Of a stretch of DNA of 44,788 nucleotides, positions 6,771 to 16,756 are shown in pieces. How positions within the stretch are numbered: position 1 is the first letter of the stretch; every line of letters starts with the position of its first letter. The translations under genes were made by a program, and so were the position numbers. This DNA is from Paludibacteraceae bacterium (GTDB lineage Bacteria; Bacteroidota; Bacteroidia; Bacteroidales; Paludibacteraceae), in NCBI GenBank assembly GCA_905234835.1, contig CAJOIZ010000017.1, forward strand, positions 1-44,788, read 5' to 3'. The notes under the pieces were generated by a model that had not been told where the DNA came from, ran no database searches, and saw only the letters and a program-made list of their open reading frames with translations.

Positions 6771-8028
6771 AGACTTTTCTCCATTTAGCGGTTAGATATA
6801 CAGAGCGTGCCATCAGATGCACGATATAGGCGAAATACAGTGCGTTAATGCCCCAGACGCTGCCGAGCAGGCAATAGGCTACAACGAACCCTGCCGCCGC
6901 CCAAATCATCGCGTCGCGGATGGGCCGGCTTGCCGCCGCACCCACGTAGATGCCATCCCACGTGAAGGCAGGTGTGGAAAGCAAAGGCATGAGGATGAGC
7001 CAGATGCGGTAGTCCTGCGAGAGCAGCAGTACATCGCGGTCGTCGGTCATCAGTTGCAAGCATAGACCGCCGCCAAGGGCGTACAGACCGGTGAAGAACA
7101 GTCCGACTCCCGCCGCCCACAGCCACAGACGGCGCACCACACGGCTGACCTGCGGGAAGTCGCATGCTCCGAAGAACCTGCCCGTCAGCGCCTGACCCGC
7201 ATAAGCGAAGCCGTCGATGAAGAACGAGTAGAACAGCATCAGTTTCATCAAGATGGAAGCCACCGCTAGTTCGTCGTCGCCGTACCGAGAGGCGATGCCC
7301 GTAAAGCCGACATACACGATGAGGAAACAGAGCGAACGCACAAAGAGGTCGAAGTTCATACGGCGAGTGGAGACCTTGATTCGCTTGGCTGGTTTGAGGA
7401 AGGGGCGGTACTTGACGAGCAAGATAACGCCGCCAAGAATCAGTCCTGTGAACTGGGCGATGAGCGTTCCGTACGCCACGCCCATCACGCCGAGCGGAGT
7501 GAAGACCGCCAACAGGCACGAAGCGAGGATATTGACCAGATTGACCGTTATGTCGGTAGCCATTGTGCTGACCGTGTCCTGCATACCGATGAACCAGCCT
7601 TTGAGCGCCATCATACAGAGGGTCGCGGGTGCCGCCCAGATGCGGATGAAGAAGTACTCCCGAGCAAAATCCGCCACATGCGCGGAGCAGGGAACCACCT
7701 TCAGCACCAACGTGACGAACAGCCTCTGTATGAGCCAGATGGCTGTTGCCGCAATGAGGGCGATGCGGATATAGTGCCTGAGATAGGCGGCACAGGCATC
7801 CCAGTCCTTCCGCCCGTATGCCTGGGCGGTCTGACCCGATGATCCGACACGCAAGAAACCGAAGTTCCAATAGAGCAGGTCGAAGAGCATCGTGCCGACG
7901 GCTATGCCGCCGATGGCTGTCGCGTCCGACAAGTGGCCCACGATAGCCGTGTCCACCAGCCCGACTAACGGTATCGTGATGTTCGCGATGATGGCGGGCA
8001 GCGCCAGACGAAGAATCTGCCTATTCAA
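6724..8028 (-). CDS. MATE-family efflux transporter
   Basis: A 434-residue multidrug/toxin extrusion transporter with about 12 membrane segments. The opening ILRLALPAIIANITIPLVGLVDTAIVGHL is the classic MATE first helix, and GIAVGTMLFDLLYWNFGFLRVGSSG with QAYGR follows as in the DinF-like subgroup. It should use a Na+ or H+ gradient to export cationic or lipid-linked compounds across the inner membrane. The start is TTG (8028-8026): no ATG occurs before residue 47, and GGAGG lies about 8 bases upstream, inside the end of mnmA. The two genes overlap by 8 bases, so translation is probably coupled. Confidence 0.9.
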   Translation of the reverse strand: MNRQILRLALPAIIANITIPLVGLVDTAIVGHLSDATAIGGIAVGTMLFDLLYWNFGFLRVGSSGQTAQAYGRKDWDACAAYLRHYIRIALIAATAIWLIQRLFVTLVLKVVPCSAHVADFAREYFFIRIWAAPATLCMMALKGWFIGMQDTVSTMATDITVNLVNILASCLLAVFTPLGVMGVAYGTLIAQFTGLILGGVILLVKYRPFLKPAKRIKVSTRRMNFDLFVRSLCFLIVYVGFTGIASRYGDDELAVASILMKLMLFYSFFIDGFAYAGQALTGRFFGACDFPQVSRVVRRLWLWAAGVGLFFTGLYALGGGLCLQLMTDDRDVLLLSQDYRIWLILMPLLSTPAFTWDGIYVGAAASRPIRDAMIWAAAGFVVAYCLLGSVWGINALYFAYIVHLMARSVYLTAKWRKVYDSATRTPPVESPQE

Positions 8029-9082
8029 TGATGCCTCCTCCCACCAGCAGGTCGTCCTGGTACATCACCGCCGACTGTCCTGGTGTCACCGCCCACACCG
8101 GCTCGTCGAAACGGAGGTGATTGTCTATATACTGCGCCTCCGAGGGCAGGCTGCGGTAGCGTATCTGCGCCTGCACACTTCGGCTGCTGTCGCCTGCGAA
8201 CCAGCCGTCCGTGAGACAGACTTCGTGCGTGTAGAGGTCGTCGTGTCGCCCCACCTGTATGCGGTTGGACGCAGCGTCAATATGTGTGACGAAAGCGGGA
8301 TAGCCGAGCGCGATGCCCAGCCCCTTTCGCTGGCCGACGGTGTAGTTGGCGTAGCCTTCGTGCCGACCGACCTCGCGTCCGTCTGCGTCCACGTAACTGC
8401 CTGAAGTGAAGGCCTTTTGCCGCGTTTCTGCGGGACATTCAGTCTGTATGAACGTGCGGTAGTCTCCGCCGGGGAGGAAGCAGATGTCCTGCGACTCCGT
8501 TTTCTGACTGAGTTTGACATAGCCTCTGTCCGCCGCCAGTTGGCGCACCTCCTGTTTGGTCATGCCGCCCAACGGGAAGAGGGTGCGGCTGAGCTGCGCG
8601 TCCGTCAGCCGCCAGAGGAAATAGGTCTGGTCCTTGCGCGTGTCGGCGGCGCGGCGCAGGTAGTGCCTGCCGTTCCTTTGTTCGATGCGCGCATAGTGGC
8701 CGGTGGCGATAAGGTCGCAGCCCATCTCGTCGGCTATGCGCAGCAGTTCGCCCCACTTGATAGCGCGGTTGCACTCCACGCATGGGTTGGGTGTGCGTCC
8801 GTTCAGGTAGTCGCCGACGAAAGGCTCAATGACCGTGCGGCGGAACACATCGCGCAGGTCAATGATATGGTGAGGGAAGCCTAACTGCTCCGCGAGGTGT
8901 CTGGCTTCCATTATGCTTTCCACTGTGCAGCAGCCTTTCTCGCGGGCGATACAGGAGTCCTTCATTGAGTCGAACGTGCGGAACGTGCAACCGATAAGTT
9001 CATAGCCCTGCTCCAAAAGGAGTAGGGCGCTCACCGTCGAGTCAATACCGCCCGACATAGCCATCAGTACGCGTGTCGCCAT
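8021..9082 (-). CDS. mnmA: tRNA-specific 2-thiouridylase MnmA
   Basis: A 353-residue enzyme that makes 2-thiouridine at the wobble position (U34) of tRNA-Lys, -Glu and -Gln, using ATP and a relayed persulfide. The PP-loop MAMSGGIDSTV is at residues 8-18. NPCVECNRAIKW contains the first catalytic Cys and SQDICFLPGGDY the second (the persulfide carrier). GHYARI and the C-terminal beta-barrel segment (VGQRKGLGIALG) are also present. All essential residues are there and the length is normal. It lies 21 bases after nadA. Confidence 0.95.
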   Translation of the reverse strand: MATRVLMAMSGGIDSTVSALLLLEQGYELIGCTFRTFDSMKDSCIAREKGCCTVESIMEARHLAEQLGFPHHIIDLRDVFRRTVIEPFVGDYLNGRTPNPCVECNRAIKWGELLRIADEMGCDLIATGHYARIEQRNGRHYLRRAADTRKDQTYFLWRLTDAQLSRTLFPLGGMTKQEVRQLAADRGYVKLSQKTESQDICFLPGGDYRTFIQTECPAETRQKAFTSGSYVDADGREVGRHEGYANYTVGQRKGLGIALGYPAFVTHIDAASNRIQVGRHDDLYTHEVCLTDGWFAGDSSRSVQAQIRYRSLPSEAQYIDNHLRFDEPVWAVTPGQSAVMYQDDLLVGGGIIE

Positions 9083-9103
9083 GTTGTCTGATAGTTGGCA
9101 GAG

Positions 9104-10033
9104 TTACGACATCTCCAGCATACGGCGGATGCTGCGCACCGCCTTTTGGGCGATGTCCGGATCCACACTGACGGCGTTCGTCTCGTCGCGCAACGTGTCG
9201 CGCAGTTTCTCCAACGTGATCATGCGCATGTACTCGCACTCGTTGCACGAGCAGCCGATGCCTTCCGTCACCTCGGGGGGGACAGGTATGAACCGCACGT
9301 CGGGACAGGCTTTCTGCATCTCGTGGATAACGCCCCATTCGGTGACGATGATGTATTCGGGGTCTTTGTGGTCACGCACGTAGTTGAGCAGTGCCTGCGT
9401 CGAACCCACCACGTCGCTCAGTTGGATAATCACCTGCTTGCACTCGGGATGGGTCAGTACTTTGGCGGCAGGATGCTCCTGCTTGAGGCGTATGAGTGCC
9501 TCAGCGGAGAAGCGGGCGTGGACGTGGCACGCGCCGTCCCACAGTTCCATCTGCCGTCCCGTCATCGAATTGATGTAGTTGCCGAGGTTCCGGTCGGGGC
9601 CGAACAGAATCTTCGCGTCCTGCGGCAATTGGCTGACAATCTTCAGCGCGTTGCTGCTCGTCACTACCACGTCCGTCAGTGCTTTCACCTCGGCGGATGT
9701 GTTCACGTAACTGACCACCGTATAGTCGGGGTGCTGCTCCTTCCATTTCCTTAGATCCGCCGCCTGACAGCTGTCCGCGAGGCTGCAGCCCGCTTGCGGG
9801 TCGGGAATCAGCACTTTCTTGTCGGGGCAGAGGCACTTGGCGGTCTCCGCCATAAAATGCACGCCGCACATCACGATGATGTCCGCCTTGGTTTTCGCCG
9901 CCTGCTGCGCGAGCGCCAGGCTGTCGCCGATAAAGTCCGCCACGTCCTGCACCTCGCCGCGCTGGTAGTAGTGCGCCATGATAACGGCGTTCTTCTTTTG
10001 GCACAGTCCGCGTATCTCTTCCTGGATAGTCAT
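9104..10033 (-). CDS. nadA: Quinolinate synthase NadA
   Basis: A 309-residue [4Fe-4S] enzyme that condenses iminoaspartate with dihydroxyacetone phosphate to quinolinate in de novo NAD synthesis. AHYYQRGEVQDVADFIGDSL is the N-terminal signature. The cluster ligands are visible as CGVHFMAETAK, HPECKQV and the C-terminal GCSCNECEYM. The partner genes nadB and nadC are not in this window, so NAD synthesis genes are dispersed here. It starts two bases after lpdA ends, indicating co-transcription. Confidence 0.95.
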   Translation of the reverse strand: MTIQEEIRGLCQKKNAVIMAHYYQRGEVQDVADFIGDSLALAQQAAKTKADIIVMCGVHFMAETAKCLCPDKKVLIPDPQAGCSLADSCQAADLRKWKEQHPDYTVVSYVNTSAEVKALTDVVVTSSNALKIVSQLPQDAKILFGPDRNLGNYINSMTGRQMELWDGACHVHARFSAEALIRLKQEHPAAKVLTHPECKQVIIQLSDVVGSTQALLNYVRDHKDPEYIIVTEWGVIHEMQKACPDVRFIPVPPEVTEGIGCSCNECEYMRMITLEKLRDTLRDETNAVSVDPDIAQKAVRSIRRMLEMS

Positions 10034-10035
10034 GA

Positions 10036-11376
10036 CTATAGAATCTCTTTAAGTATCTCGCTGACAGTGGGGTGGGGGAACACCACCTGCTCCATTTGCT
10101 CTACTGTATAGCCCATGCGGACGGCGAACGAGGCGGTTGCCACAAACTCCGAGCAGGGGTTGCCAATCATGTGGACACCCAGCACTTTGCGGGTCTCTTT
10201 GTCAATAATCATCTTGCACAGACCCGTCTCGCCCTCGTTCTCGGCCACGAAACGACCGGAGAACGCCATCGGCAGGCTGCGGACCTCGTAGGTGCCTTCT
10301 GCGAGGTCTTTCTCCATGCGTCCCACGCCGGCAATCTCGGGGTTGGTATAGACTACTGACGGGATGGCGTTGTAGTCAATCGTCTGATCCGTTTCGCCCA
10401 GCATGTTGGCTACCGCCACTTCCGCCTGCCGGCTTGCCACGTGCGCCAGCATGATCTTGCCTGTCACATCGCCTGCAGCATAGACGTTGCGGAGATTGGT
10501 GCGCATCTTCTCGTCCACTGTGATGCCGCGGTTAACGGCGAGGTCTGTCATCGCCTCCAGTCCAGTCAGTCTTGAGCGGCGTCCCACGCTAATGAGTACA
10601 TGTTCAGCCTCTAATGTCAGGTCTTCGCTCGTAGCGGTCTGAGCGGTCACTTTGCCGCCTTCTAATGACATCACTTTGGTGTCGGTCAGGATGCGGATGC
10701 CGCTCTTCTCGTATTTGTCGCGCAGCAGTTGGACGATGTCGGGGTCGAGGTTGGGCAGGATCTGCGGCATCGCCTCCACTACGGTCACTGGCACACCCAG
10801 TTCGTGGTAGAGCGTGGCGAACTCCATACCAATCACGCCGCCGCCGACGATAATCATCGATTGGGGCAGAACGGTGGCTGCCAGAGCATCCGTCGAATCC
10901 CATACGGCGACATTGTCCTTCACGCCCGGGATAGGAGGAACAAAATTGGTAGAACCGGTGCAGATAAGCAGGTTGGCGGCCTCGTACTGCTCGCCGTTCG
11001 CCTCGATAACAACCTTCTCATCGGTGCGGCTGACTACCGTAGCGGCGGCATTGACTACCGTGCAGAGGTCGCTCTTCAGACGTTGCTTGATGCCTGCCAC
11101 CAGTTTGCGTACCACTTTCTGCTTGCGCTGCGCCATCTTGCCGTAATCGAAACTAACCGTGTCGGCGTGAACGCCGTACTTGTCGGCATTGACGGCGTTG
11201 AAGTACTGCTTCGCGCTGTACAGCAGGGTCTTGGTGGGGATACAGCCTACGTTCAGGCACGTGCCGCCCAGCGACTCCTGTTCAAATATAACAACTTGTT
11301 TGCCGGCTTTCAAAGCCTTTTCTGCGGCGGTATAACCTGCGGGGCCTCCGCCGATGACTGCTAAAAAGTACTGCAT
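10036..11376 (-). CDS. lpdA: Dihydrolipoyl dehydrogenase
   Basis: A 446-residue FAD-dependent disulfide oxidoreductase, the E3 subunit that reoxidises lipoyl groups of 2-oxoacid dehydrogenases or the glycine cleavage system. FAD binding is by VIGGGPAGYTAAEKA at residues 7-21. The redox disulfide is C40/C45 in GGTCLNVGCIPTK. The NAD-binding Rossmann motif is IVGGGVIGMEFA, the second FAD contact is VYAAGDVTG, and the catalytic His-Glu pair lies in FPHPTVSE at the C-terminus. No E1/E2 or glycine-cleavage genes are adjacent, so the complex it serves cannot be told. Confidence 0.93.
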   Translation of the reverse strand: MQYFLAVIGGGPAGYTAAEKALKAGKQVVIFEQESLGGTCLNVGCIPTKTLLYSAKQYFNAVNADKYGVHADTVSFDYGKMAQRKQKVVRKLVAGIKQRLKSDLCTVVNAAATVVSRTDEKVVIEANGEQYEAANLLICTGSTNFVPPIPGVKDNVAVWDSTDALAATVLPQSMIIVGGGVIGMEFATLYHELGVPVTVVEAMPQILPNLDPDIVQLLRDKYEKSGIRILTDTKVMSLEGGKVTAQTATSEDLTLEAEHVLISVGRRSRLTGLEAMTDLAVNRGITVDEKMRTNLRNVYAAGDVTGKIMLAHVASRQAEVAVANMLGETDQTIDYNAIPSVVYTNPEIAGVGRMEKDLAEGTYEVRSLPMAFSGRFVAENEGETGLCKMIIDKETRKVLGVHMIGNPCSEFVATASFAVRMGYTVEQMEQVVFPHPTVSEILKEIL

Positions 11377-11408
11377 AATATAAGGTGTTTTATGTTTTAT
11401 CCATCTTG

Positions 11409-13076
11409 TTACATAGGAAGTTGCTTACATTTCAGATTAGCATCCAAGCCTATGACTGGGTTCTCTGCACGGCATGAGTCGGAACAGATGCTTCGTTCTT
11501 TTTCCCAGCCGGAGAAACGGACATGTCCGAGGTCAAGGAGGGAGTGGAACAGGTGCATCGTGCTGAATGGTTTGCTCTTGTTTGCTTCCATTGCACGTAT
11601 CTTGTCGGGATATGCCTCGCGGTACTGCGAAGATGTCCACACGAAGAGCGGAACATGGTATTCGTATCGGCTACCATAGAACGTGCCGTGCATGAGCATG
11701 TTCTTCTCGTCGTCTAAAAGGTTCTCGCCGTGGTCGCCCACATAGACGAGGACGGCGCGTCTTCCTGTCTGCTCTATTTGCTGCAGGACGGTATCAATAA
11801 ACCAATCGGTGTAGAGGATGGCATTGTCATAACTGTTCACGAAGAGTTCACGTATCTCGTTCAGCACAATCCGGTCGCGTATGAGCCGTCCGTTGGTCAG
11901 GTCCATGTCCTCTATGATGGCCCGTATGTCTCTGTCCTTCAGGTCGGGCGTAAAGACACTGAACGAGGCGGGATAACGTGCCGAGTACTTGAAATGGCAT
12001 CCGAGGGAATGGATTACAATCATCTCTTTACGACCTTCTGCCGCCCGCAGTTCCTTCGCCAGTGGCGGAAGCAGCACAGAGTCCATATACGACCGCTGCA
12101 GCCTGCTACCTGCCTCGAAGTAATAGGATTCATCGCATACGGATGAGATGCGTAGGAGTTGCTCATTAGTGAAACTTTGGTCGGCAATCCATGCAGTCCT
12201 GTAGCCAGCCTCCTGAAAAGCCTCGGGCAGACTCTTTTCCCCATACAGCCGGTCCAATTCTTCCGGCGTGGCACGTGAGAGCATCATCGGCACGCTGACC
12301 GCCGTCAGGTTGCTCACGCTGTAGCAGCTGTCGAAACTGACTATCTGCTCCTTGCGCGCTGCCAGCCGTGGGGATGTCTGACGTGGATAGCCGTTCAGTT
12401 GCCAGTGGTCGTAACGTGATGTTTCGCCCACAAGGAAAACCACCAGATCCTCGTCCTGGTTAGACGGTAGGGCGCTCTCATTCTCATATTCAGCTCCGAA
12501 ACGGAAGTCCTGCAATGCCTCATCCGCGTTGTGAATCGTGCGGTGCAGCCGTATCACCTCGGCGGTCTCAAGGAAGATGTCCGTCGGATTGGACTGCCGC
12601 ACCGGCTCCATCCTGCCGCACAGCACATAGAACAGCAGACAGGCTGCCGCTATGCCATATCGCCATACACGGCTTGGAATCAGGTATTCGTTCTGCACGT
12701 ATTTATAGTTGAGCGTGAGATAGGTGGTCCATAGCGCAATGGCGGTTGCCAGTACCCACCAATACGTGGTGAACAGTTCCCACAACTCCCCCGGCTCGGC
12801 AATGATGCACGTGTAGAGAAAGAGCAGGGAGGTTGTCGCTCCGTTGAGAATCATGTGGACAATCTCGATGCCCGCAGGCACAAAGACAATCGTAGCGATA
12901 TAGAAGAACGTGCGGCGTTTAAACAAGGCCAGCCCCATTGCGTAGCAGGCAATGCCCGCAATCAAATAGAGCAGGTAGGAGGTGATATTGTCCGCCAGAA
13001 CCAGTCCCAACAGGGTGGGGGATATTAGAAAGGTGAGCATCCCCGCTACCGAGCGTATTTCCCGCTTGTCTTTCAT
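11409..13076 (-). CDS. Phosphoethanolamine transferase (EptA/CptA-like, sulfatase fold)
   Basis: A 555-residue inner-membrane enzyme with about five N-terminal membrane helices (residues 1-150) and a periplasmic sulfatase-type domain. FLVGETSRYDHWQLNGYPR carries the first metal ligand, SNLTAVSVPMML the catalytic Thr, and VYVGDHGENLL the Asp/His metal ligands. It should transfer phosphoethanolamine from phosphatidylethanolamine to lipid A or core sugar, a modification known to lower sensitivity to cationic peptides. I chose ATG at 13076, one base after the stop of the upstream gene; the longer frame would start inside that gene. Confidence 0.87.
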   Translation of the reverse strand: MKDKREIRSVAGMLTFLISPTLLGLVLADNITSYLLYLIAGIACYAMGLALFKRRTFFYIATIVFVPAGIEIVHMILNGATTSLLFLYTCIIAEPGELWELFTTYWWVLATAIALWTTYLTLNYKYVQNEYLIPSRVWRYGIAAACLLFYVLCGRMEPVRQSNPTDIFLETAEVIRLHRTIHNADEALQDFRFGAEYENESALPSNQDEDLVVFLVGETSRYDHWQLNGYPRQTSPRLAARKEQIVSFDSCYSVSNLTAVSVPMMLSRATPEELDRLYGEKSLPEAFQEAGYRTAWIADQSFTNEQLLRISSVCDESYYFEAGSRLQRSYMDSVLLPPLAKELRAAEGRKEMIVIHSLGCHFKYSARYPASFSVFTPDLKDRDIRAIIEDMDLTNGRLIRDRIVLNEIRELFVNSYDNAILYTDWFIDTVLQQIEQTGRRAVLVYVGDHGENLLDDEKNMLMHGTFYGSRYEYHVPLFVWTSSQYREAYPDKIRAMEANKSKPFSTMHLFHSLLDLGHVRFSGWEKERSICSDSCRAENPVIGLDANLKCKQLPM

Positions 13077-13077
13077 C

Positions 13078-14121
13078 TCATTTCTTCTCCTTCTTGTAAC
13101 GTTTGAGGCGTTGTTGCCAGCGTTCGCGGGCATACGCCTGCATATCGGTTATCTCGTCGTTCTCGTCCACAATCTCCAGTCCGAAGATAGTCTCGATGAT
13201 ATCCTCCATCGTCAGGATACCCTGGAAACAGCCGTACTCGTCAATGATTGCGGCTATCTTGCTGCGCTGCTTGAGCAACAGGTCGAATATCTCGCCGATG
13301 GACATGTCCTCGTTGAAGATGGGGATGGGGCGCTTGATTTCGCCCAACGTCCTTGTGAAATTGTCCTCCGCCAGGTCTTCCAACGCATCGTCACGCAGTA
13401 CGTAACCGGTGATGTATTCGGGCGATTCGGCATAGACAGGTATGCGCGAGAAATGGTCGTATTGATCATCGTCATAATACTCGCGGAGCGTCATCTGCTC
13501 GCTTGCTATAGCTGCTACCACACGCGGAGTCATCACATCGCTCGCCTTTACATCGTCGATATGTATGATGTTGTGGATGAACTTGTTCTCGTCCTCCTCA
13601 ATCACACCCTCTTCTTCGCCGACGCTCGCCATCGCCACCACCTCGTCACGGCTAACCGTTGCTTCATCATTGTCGGGGAATATCCTGCCAATCCAGCGAA
13701 AGAGAAGCACGAGCGGGTACATCACCACAATCAGGATGCGAATCACGCCTGCGGTGAAACCCATCAGGTGTTTCCAGTAGCTTGTGCCTATTTTCTTTGG
13801 TATTATTTCGGAGAAAATCAGAATGAGCAGTGTCATCGCCGCGCTCACCACCCCGATGGGCAGTGATTGGAATACGACTGTGGCCTGATGCCCGACGGCG
13901 GTTGCACCCGCTGTGTTGGCTATCGTGTTGAATGACAGGATAGCTGCTAACGGCTGGTCGGGTTCCAGTTTATACTGCTTCATTCGCGTGGCAGCCTTGT
14001 ATCCCTCTTGCTCGCGCAGGGTGATATAACTGAGCGTGGTGGACATCAAGGTCGATTCCAACAGCGAACAGAGGAATGAAAGGGCAATGGATAAGAGGAG
14101 AAAGACAATCAGTAATGCCAT
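13078..14121 (-). CDS. CNNM/CBS-domain transporter (hemolysin C/CorB-like)
   Basis: A 347-residue membrane protein. Residues 1-160 form the CNNM (DUF21) domain: SFLCSLLESTLMSTTLSYI, then NTIANTAGATAVG and FSEIIPKKIGTSYW, the last being the invariant acidic Pro-Lys segment. Residues about 200-325 are a pair of CBS domains (DVMTPRVVAAIAS and FQGILTMEDIIETIFG). The C-terminal transporter-associated domain of full-length CorC/CorB proteins is missing, as in many short Bacteroidota members. Relatives mediate Mg2+ (or Co2+) transport. It sits between mutS (17 bases) and the phosphoethanolamine transferase. Confidence 0.88.
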   Translation of the reverse strand: MALLIVFLLLSIALSFLCSLLESTLMSTTLSYITLREQEGYKAATRMKQYKLEPDQPLAAILSFNTIANTAGATAVGHQATVVFQSLPIGVVSAAMTLLILIFSEIIPKKIGTSYWKHLMGFTAGVIRILIVVMYPLVLLFRWIGRIFPDNDEATVSRDEVVAMASVGEEEGVIEEDENKFIHNIIHIDDVKASDVMTPRVVAAIASEQMTLREYYDDDQYDHFSRIPVYAESPEYITGYVLRDDALEDLAEDNFTRTLGEIKRPIPIFNEDMSIGEIFDLLLKQRSKIAAIIDEYGCFQGILTMEDIIETIFGLEIVDENDEITDMQAYARERWQQRLKRYKKEKK

Positions 14122-14138
14122 AGCTTATTGGTGTTAGG

Positions 14139-16748
14139 TCAGCCGCCGACCAGTTTCTTTATTTCCGAGAGTTTGTTGAGTGCGTCAATGGGTGTGAGCG
14201 TGTTGATGTCAAGCGCTTTCACCTCGTCGCGTATCTGTTCCAATACGGGGTCGTCCAACTGGAAGATGGACAGTTGTAGTCCTTCGCGTTGCGATACCTG
14301 CTGCAGCGCGCCTGCCTTGTTGGTTTGTTTGCCTTCGAGGTCGGCAAGAATCACTTTGGCGCGCTCTACGATGGATTTGGGCATACCTGCCAGCTGTGCA
14401 ACGTGGATGCCGAAACTGTGTTCCGATCCGCCCTGTACAAGGCGACGCAGGAAGATGACCTTGCCATCCACCTCTTTCACAGACACGTTGTAGTTGCGTA
14501 TCCGCTCGAAGGTGCGTTCCATCTCGTTGAGTTCGTGGTAGTGGGTAGCGAAGAGTGTTTTCGCCTGACAGCGGTTCTCGTGCAAGTATTCCACAATCGC
14601 CCATGCGATGGAGATGCCATCGTAGGTGGACGTGCCGCGTCCCAGTTCGTCGAACAATACCAACGAACGTTCGCTCAGGTTGTTCAGTATGCCCGCCGCC
14701 TCGTTCATCTCCACCATAAAGGTTGATTCGCCGGACGTTATGTTGTCGCTTGCTCCAACGCGGGTGAATACTTTGTCCACCAGTCCGATGGATGCGCTCT
14801 CGGCAGGCACGAATGACCCCATCTGCGCCATCAGCGTGATGAGTGCCGTCTGGCGCAGCAAAGCCGACTTACCTGCCATGTTCGGTCCGGTCAGCATGAT
14901 AATCTGTTGGGACTGATTGTCCAACAACACGTCGTTGGCGATGTACGATTCGCCCGGGGGCATGTGCCGCTCGATAACAGGATGCCGTCCTTGCCGGATA
15001 TCAATTATGAGGCTGTCGTTCACATCTGGGCATACATAGCGGTAGTCTGCCGCCACGAGGGCGAAACTGAGCAGGCAGTCCAATTGCGCCAGTACGTTGG
15101 CGTTGGTCTGAAGCTCGGAGGCGAATTGTCCGCCATACATCAGCAGATCCGTAAAGATGCGGTTCTCTATGATTTGAATCTTGTCGTCAGCAGTCAGTAT
15201 CTGCTCCTCGTATTCTTTCAGTTCAGGCGTGATGTAGCGTTCGGCATTCACGAGCGTCTGCTTGCGAATCCACTCCTGCGGTACTTGTTCGCGGTAGGTA
15301 TTGCGTACCTCAAGGTAGTACCCGAAAACGTTGTTGTAACCTATTTTCAGACTCTGAATGCCTGTCGTTTCCGCCTCTTTCCGCTGTATCTGCATCAGGT
15401 ACTCCTTGCTGTGGTTGCGCATATCGCGCAGACGGTCCAGTTCGTCATCCACGCCCTGACCAATCATATCCGGTCGTCCCTGCACCGACGGTGGATTGGG
15501 CGAAATACTCTTCCGTATGCGTTGCTCCAGCTCCTCACAAAGAGATATCTGTTCGCCCAATGTATGCAGATAGGGAGTGTCTTCGGCTTCTGCAAGCGTC
15601 TGTTTGACAGGCACGATGGCTTGCAGTACGCTGCCGAGGTGCGCGAGTTCGCGGGGACTAATACGGCCTGTGGACAGACGACTCACCAACCGCTCCACAT
15701 CGCTCATTCCGCTCAATTGCTGCGTGAGCAGTTCTCTGACATCGGGATGGCGGAACAGGTATTCCACCACCTGCTGACGGTTGCGTATGGGGCGCAGTTC
15801 TTTAAGCGGCATACCTACCCAGCGGTGCATCAAACGGCTACCCATCGGGGTCAGCGTCCGGTTGAGGATGCCGAAGAGCGTATGCATGTCATCCGTCCGG
15901 CTGCCGAACATCTCAAGGTTGCGGACGGTGAACGGGTCAAGCCACACATAGCGGTCAGCTTCTATGCGACTGAGGTGCTGTATGTGTCCGGTCTGCAAGT
16001 GCTGCGTCATGTCAAGGTAATGAAGGATACCTCCGGCGGCAATGATGGCGTTCGGCAGGGAGTCGAATCCGAATCCTTTAAGGTTCTGTGTGCCGAACTG
16101 ACGTTTCAGACGGTCCGATGCCGCCTCATAGGTCAGCATCCAGTCATCAAGGCAGTAGGTGAAGTAGCCTGTGCCGAACAGTTCCTCAAACTGCTGCTTG
16201 CGGTCGCGGATGAAAAGCACCTCCTTCGGCGCAAAAGACGAGAGCAGACGCTCCGTGTAATCCGCATTGCCTTCTGCCGCAAGGAACTCGCCCGTGGATA
16301 TGTCGAGGAAGGCAGTGCCGAAACGTTGCGGACTGCTTTTGGACGATGGTGCAAAATGTACGCAACTCACAAAGTTGTTCTCCCTTGCGGGCGTGGCGGC
16401 ATCCGAGTAGTTCAGTCCGGGTGTCACCAGTTCCGTTACGCCGCGCTTGACTAACTTCTTAGTCAGTTTGGGGTCCTCCAACTGGTCGCATATCGCTACG
16501 CGACAGCCACTACGGACCAGTTTGGGCAGATAGGTGTCCAAAGCGTGGAAAGGGAACCCCGCCATCTCCGTGGGCGCAGTACTCGTGCCGTTGTTACGGT
16601 GGGTGAGGGTGATGTTCAGTATCTTGGCAGCCTTGACGGCATCTTCCGAATAGGTCTCGTAGAAGTCTCCACAGCGGAACAGAAGCAACGCATCAGGGTA
16701 TTGCTCCTTAATCTTGCGGAACTGCTCCATCATCGGTGTCTCTTTCAT
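14139..16748 (-). CDS. mutS: DNA mismatch repair protein MutS
   Basis: An 869-residue mismatch-recognition ATPase of normal length. The N-terminal domain has the mismatch-wedging Phe-x-Glu motif in [13 protein letters not shown]. Domains II-IV follow, including VRNLEMFGS and the clamp region. The C-terminal ATPase has Walker [14 protein letters not shown] (near residue 620), Walker [16 protein letters not shown] (near 700), and [11 protein letters not shown]. It works with MutL, which is not in the window. The gene begins eight bases after the TonB receptor ends, an unusual partnership that suggests expression from the upstream glsB promoter. Confidence 0.96.
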   Translation of the reverse strand: MKETPMMEQFRKIKEQYPDALLLFRCGDFYETYSEDAVKAAKILNITLTHRNNGTSTAPTEMAGFPFHALDTYLPKLVRSGCRVAICDQLEDPKLTKKLVKRGVTELVTPGLNYSDAATPARENNFVSCVHFAPSSKSSPQRFGTAFLDISTGEFLAAEGNADYTERLLSSFAPKEVLFIRDRKQQFEELFGTGYFTYCLDDWMLTYEAASDRLKRQFGTQNLKGFGFDSLPNAIIAAGGILHYLDMTQHLQTGHIQHLSRIEADRYVWLDPFTVRNLEMFGSRTDDMHTLFGILNRTLTPMGSRLMHRWVGMPLKELRPIRNRQQVVEYLFRHPDVRELLTQQLSGMSDVERLVSRLSTGRISPRELAHLGSVLQAIVPVKQTLAEAEDTPYLHTLGEQISLCEELEQRIRKSISPNPPSVQGRPDMIGQGVDDELDRLRDMRNHSKEYLMQIQRKEAETTGIQSLKIGYNNVFGYYLEVRNTYREQVPQEWIRKQTLVNAERYITPELKEYEEQILTADDKIQIIENRIFTDLLMYGGQFASELQTNANVLAQLDCLLSFALVAADYRYVCPDVNDSLIIDIRQGRHPVIERHMPPGESYIANDVLLDNQSQQIIMLTGPNMAGKSALLRQTALITLMAQMGSFVPAESASIGLVDKVFTRVGASDNITSGESTFMVEMNEAAGILNNLSERSLVLFDELGRGTSTYDGISIAWAIVEYLHENRCQAKTLFATHYHELNEMERTFERIRNYNVSVKEVDGKVIFLRRLVQGGSEHSFGIHVAQLAGMPKSIVERAKVILADLEGKQTNKAGALQQVSQREGLQLSIFQLDDPVLEQIRDEVKALDINTLTPIDALNKLSEIKKLVGG

Positions 16749-16756
16749 TGTCGTGA

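Noticed and set aside
6845..7870. Minus-strand ORF of 341 codons overlapping the MATE gene
   Set aside because: It is a frame-shadow of the transporter, rich in Arg, His and Gly and without membrane segments.
14907..16454. Plus-strand ORF of 515 codons
   Set aside because: It is antisense to mutS, which has every catalytic motif.
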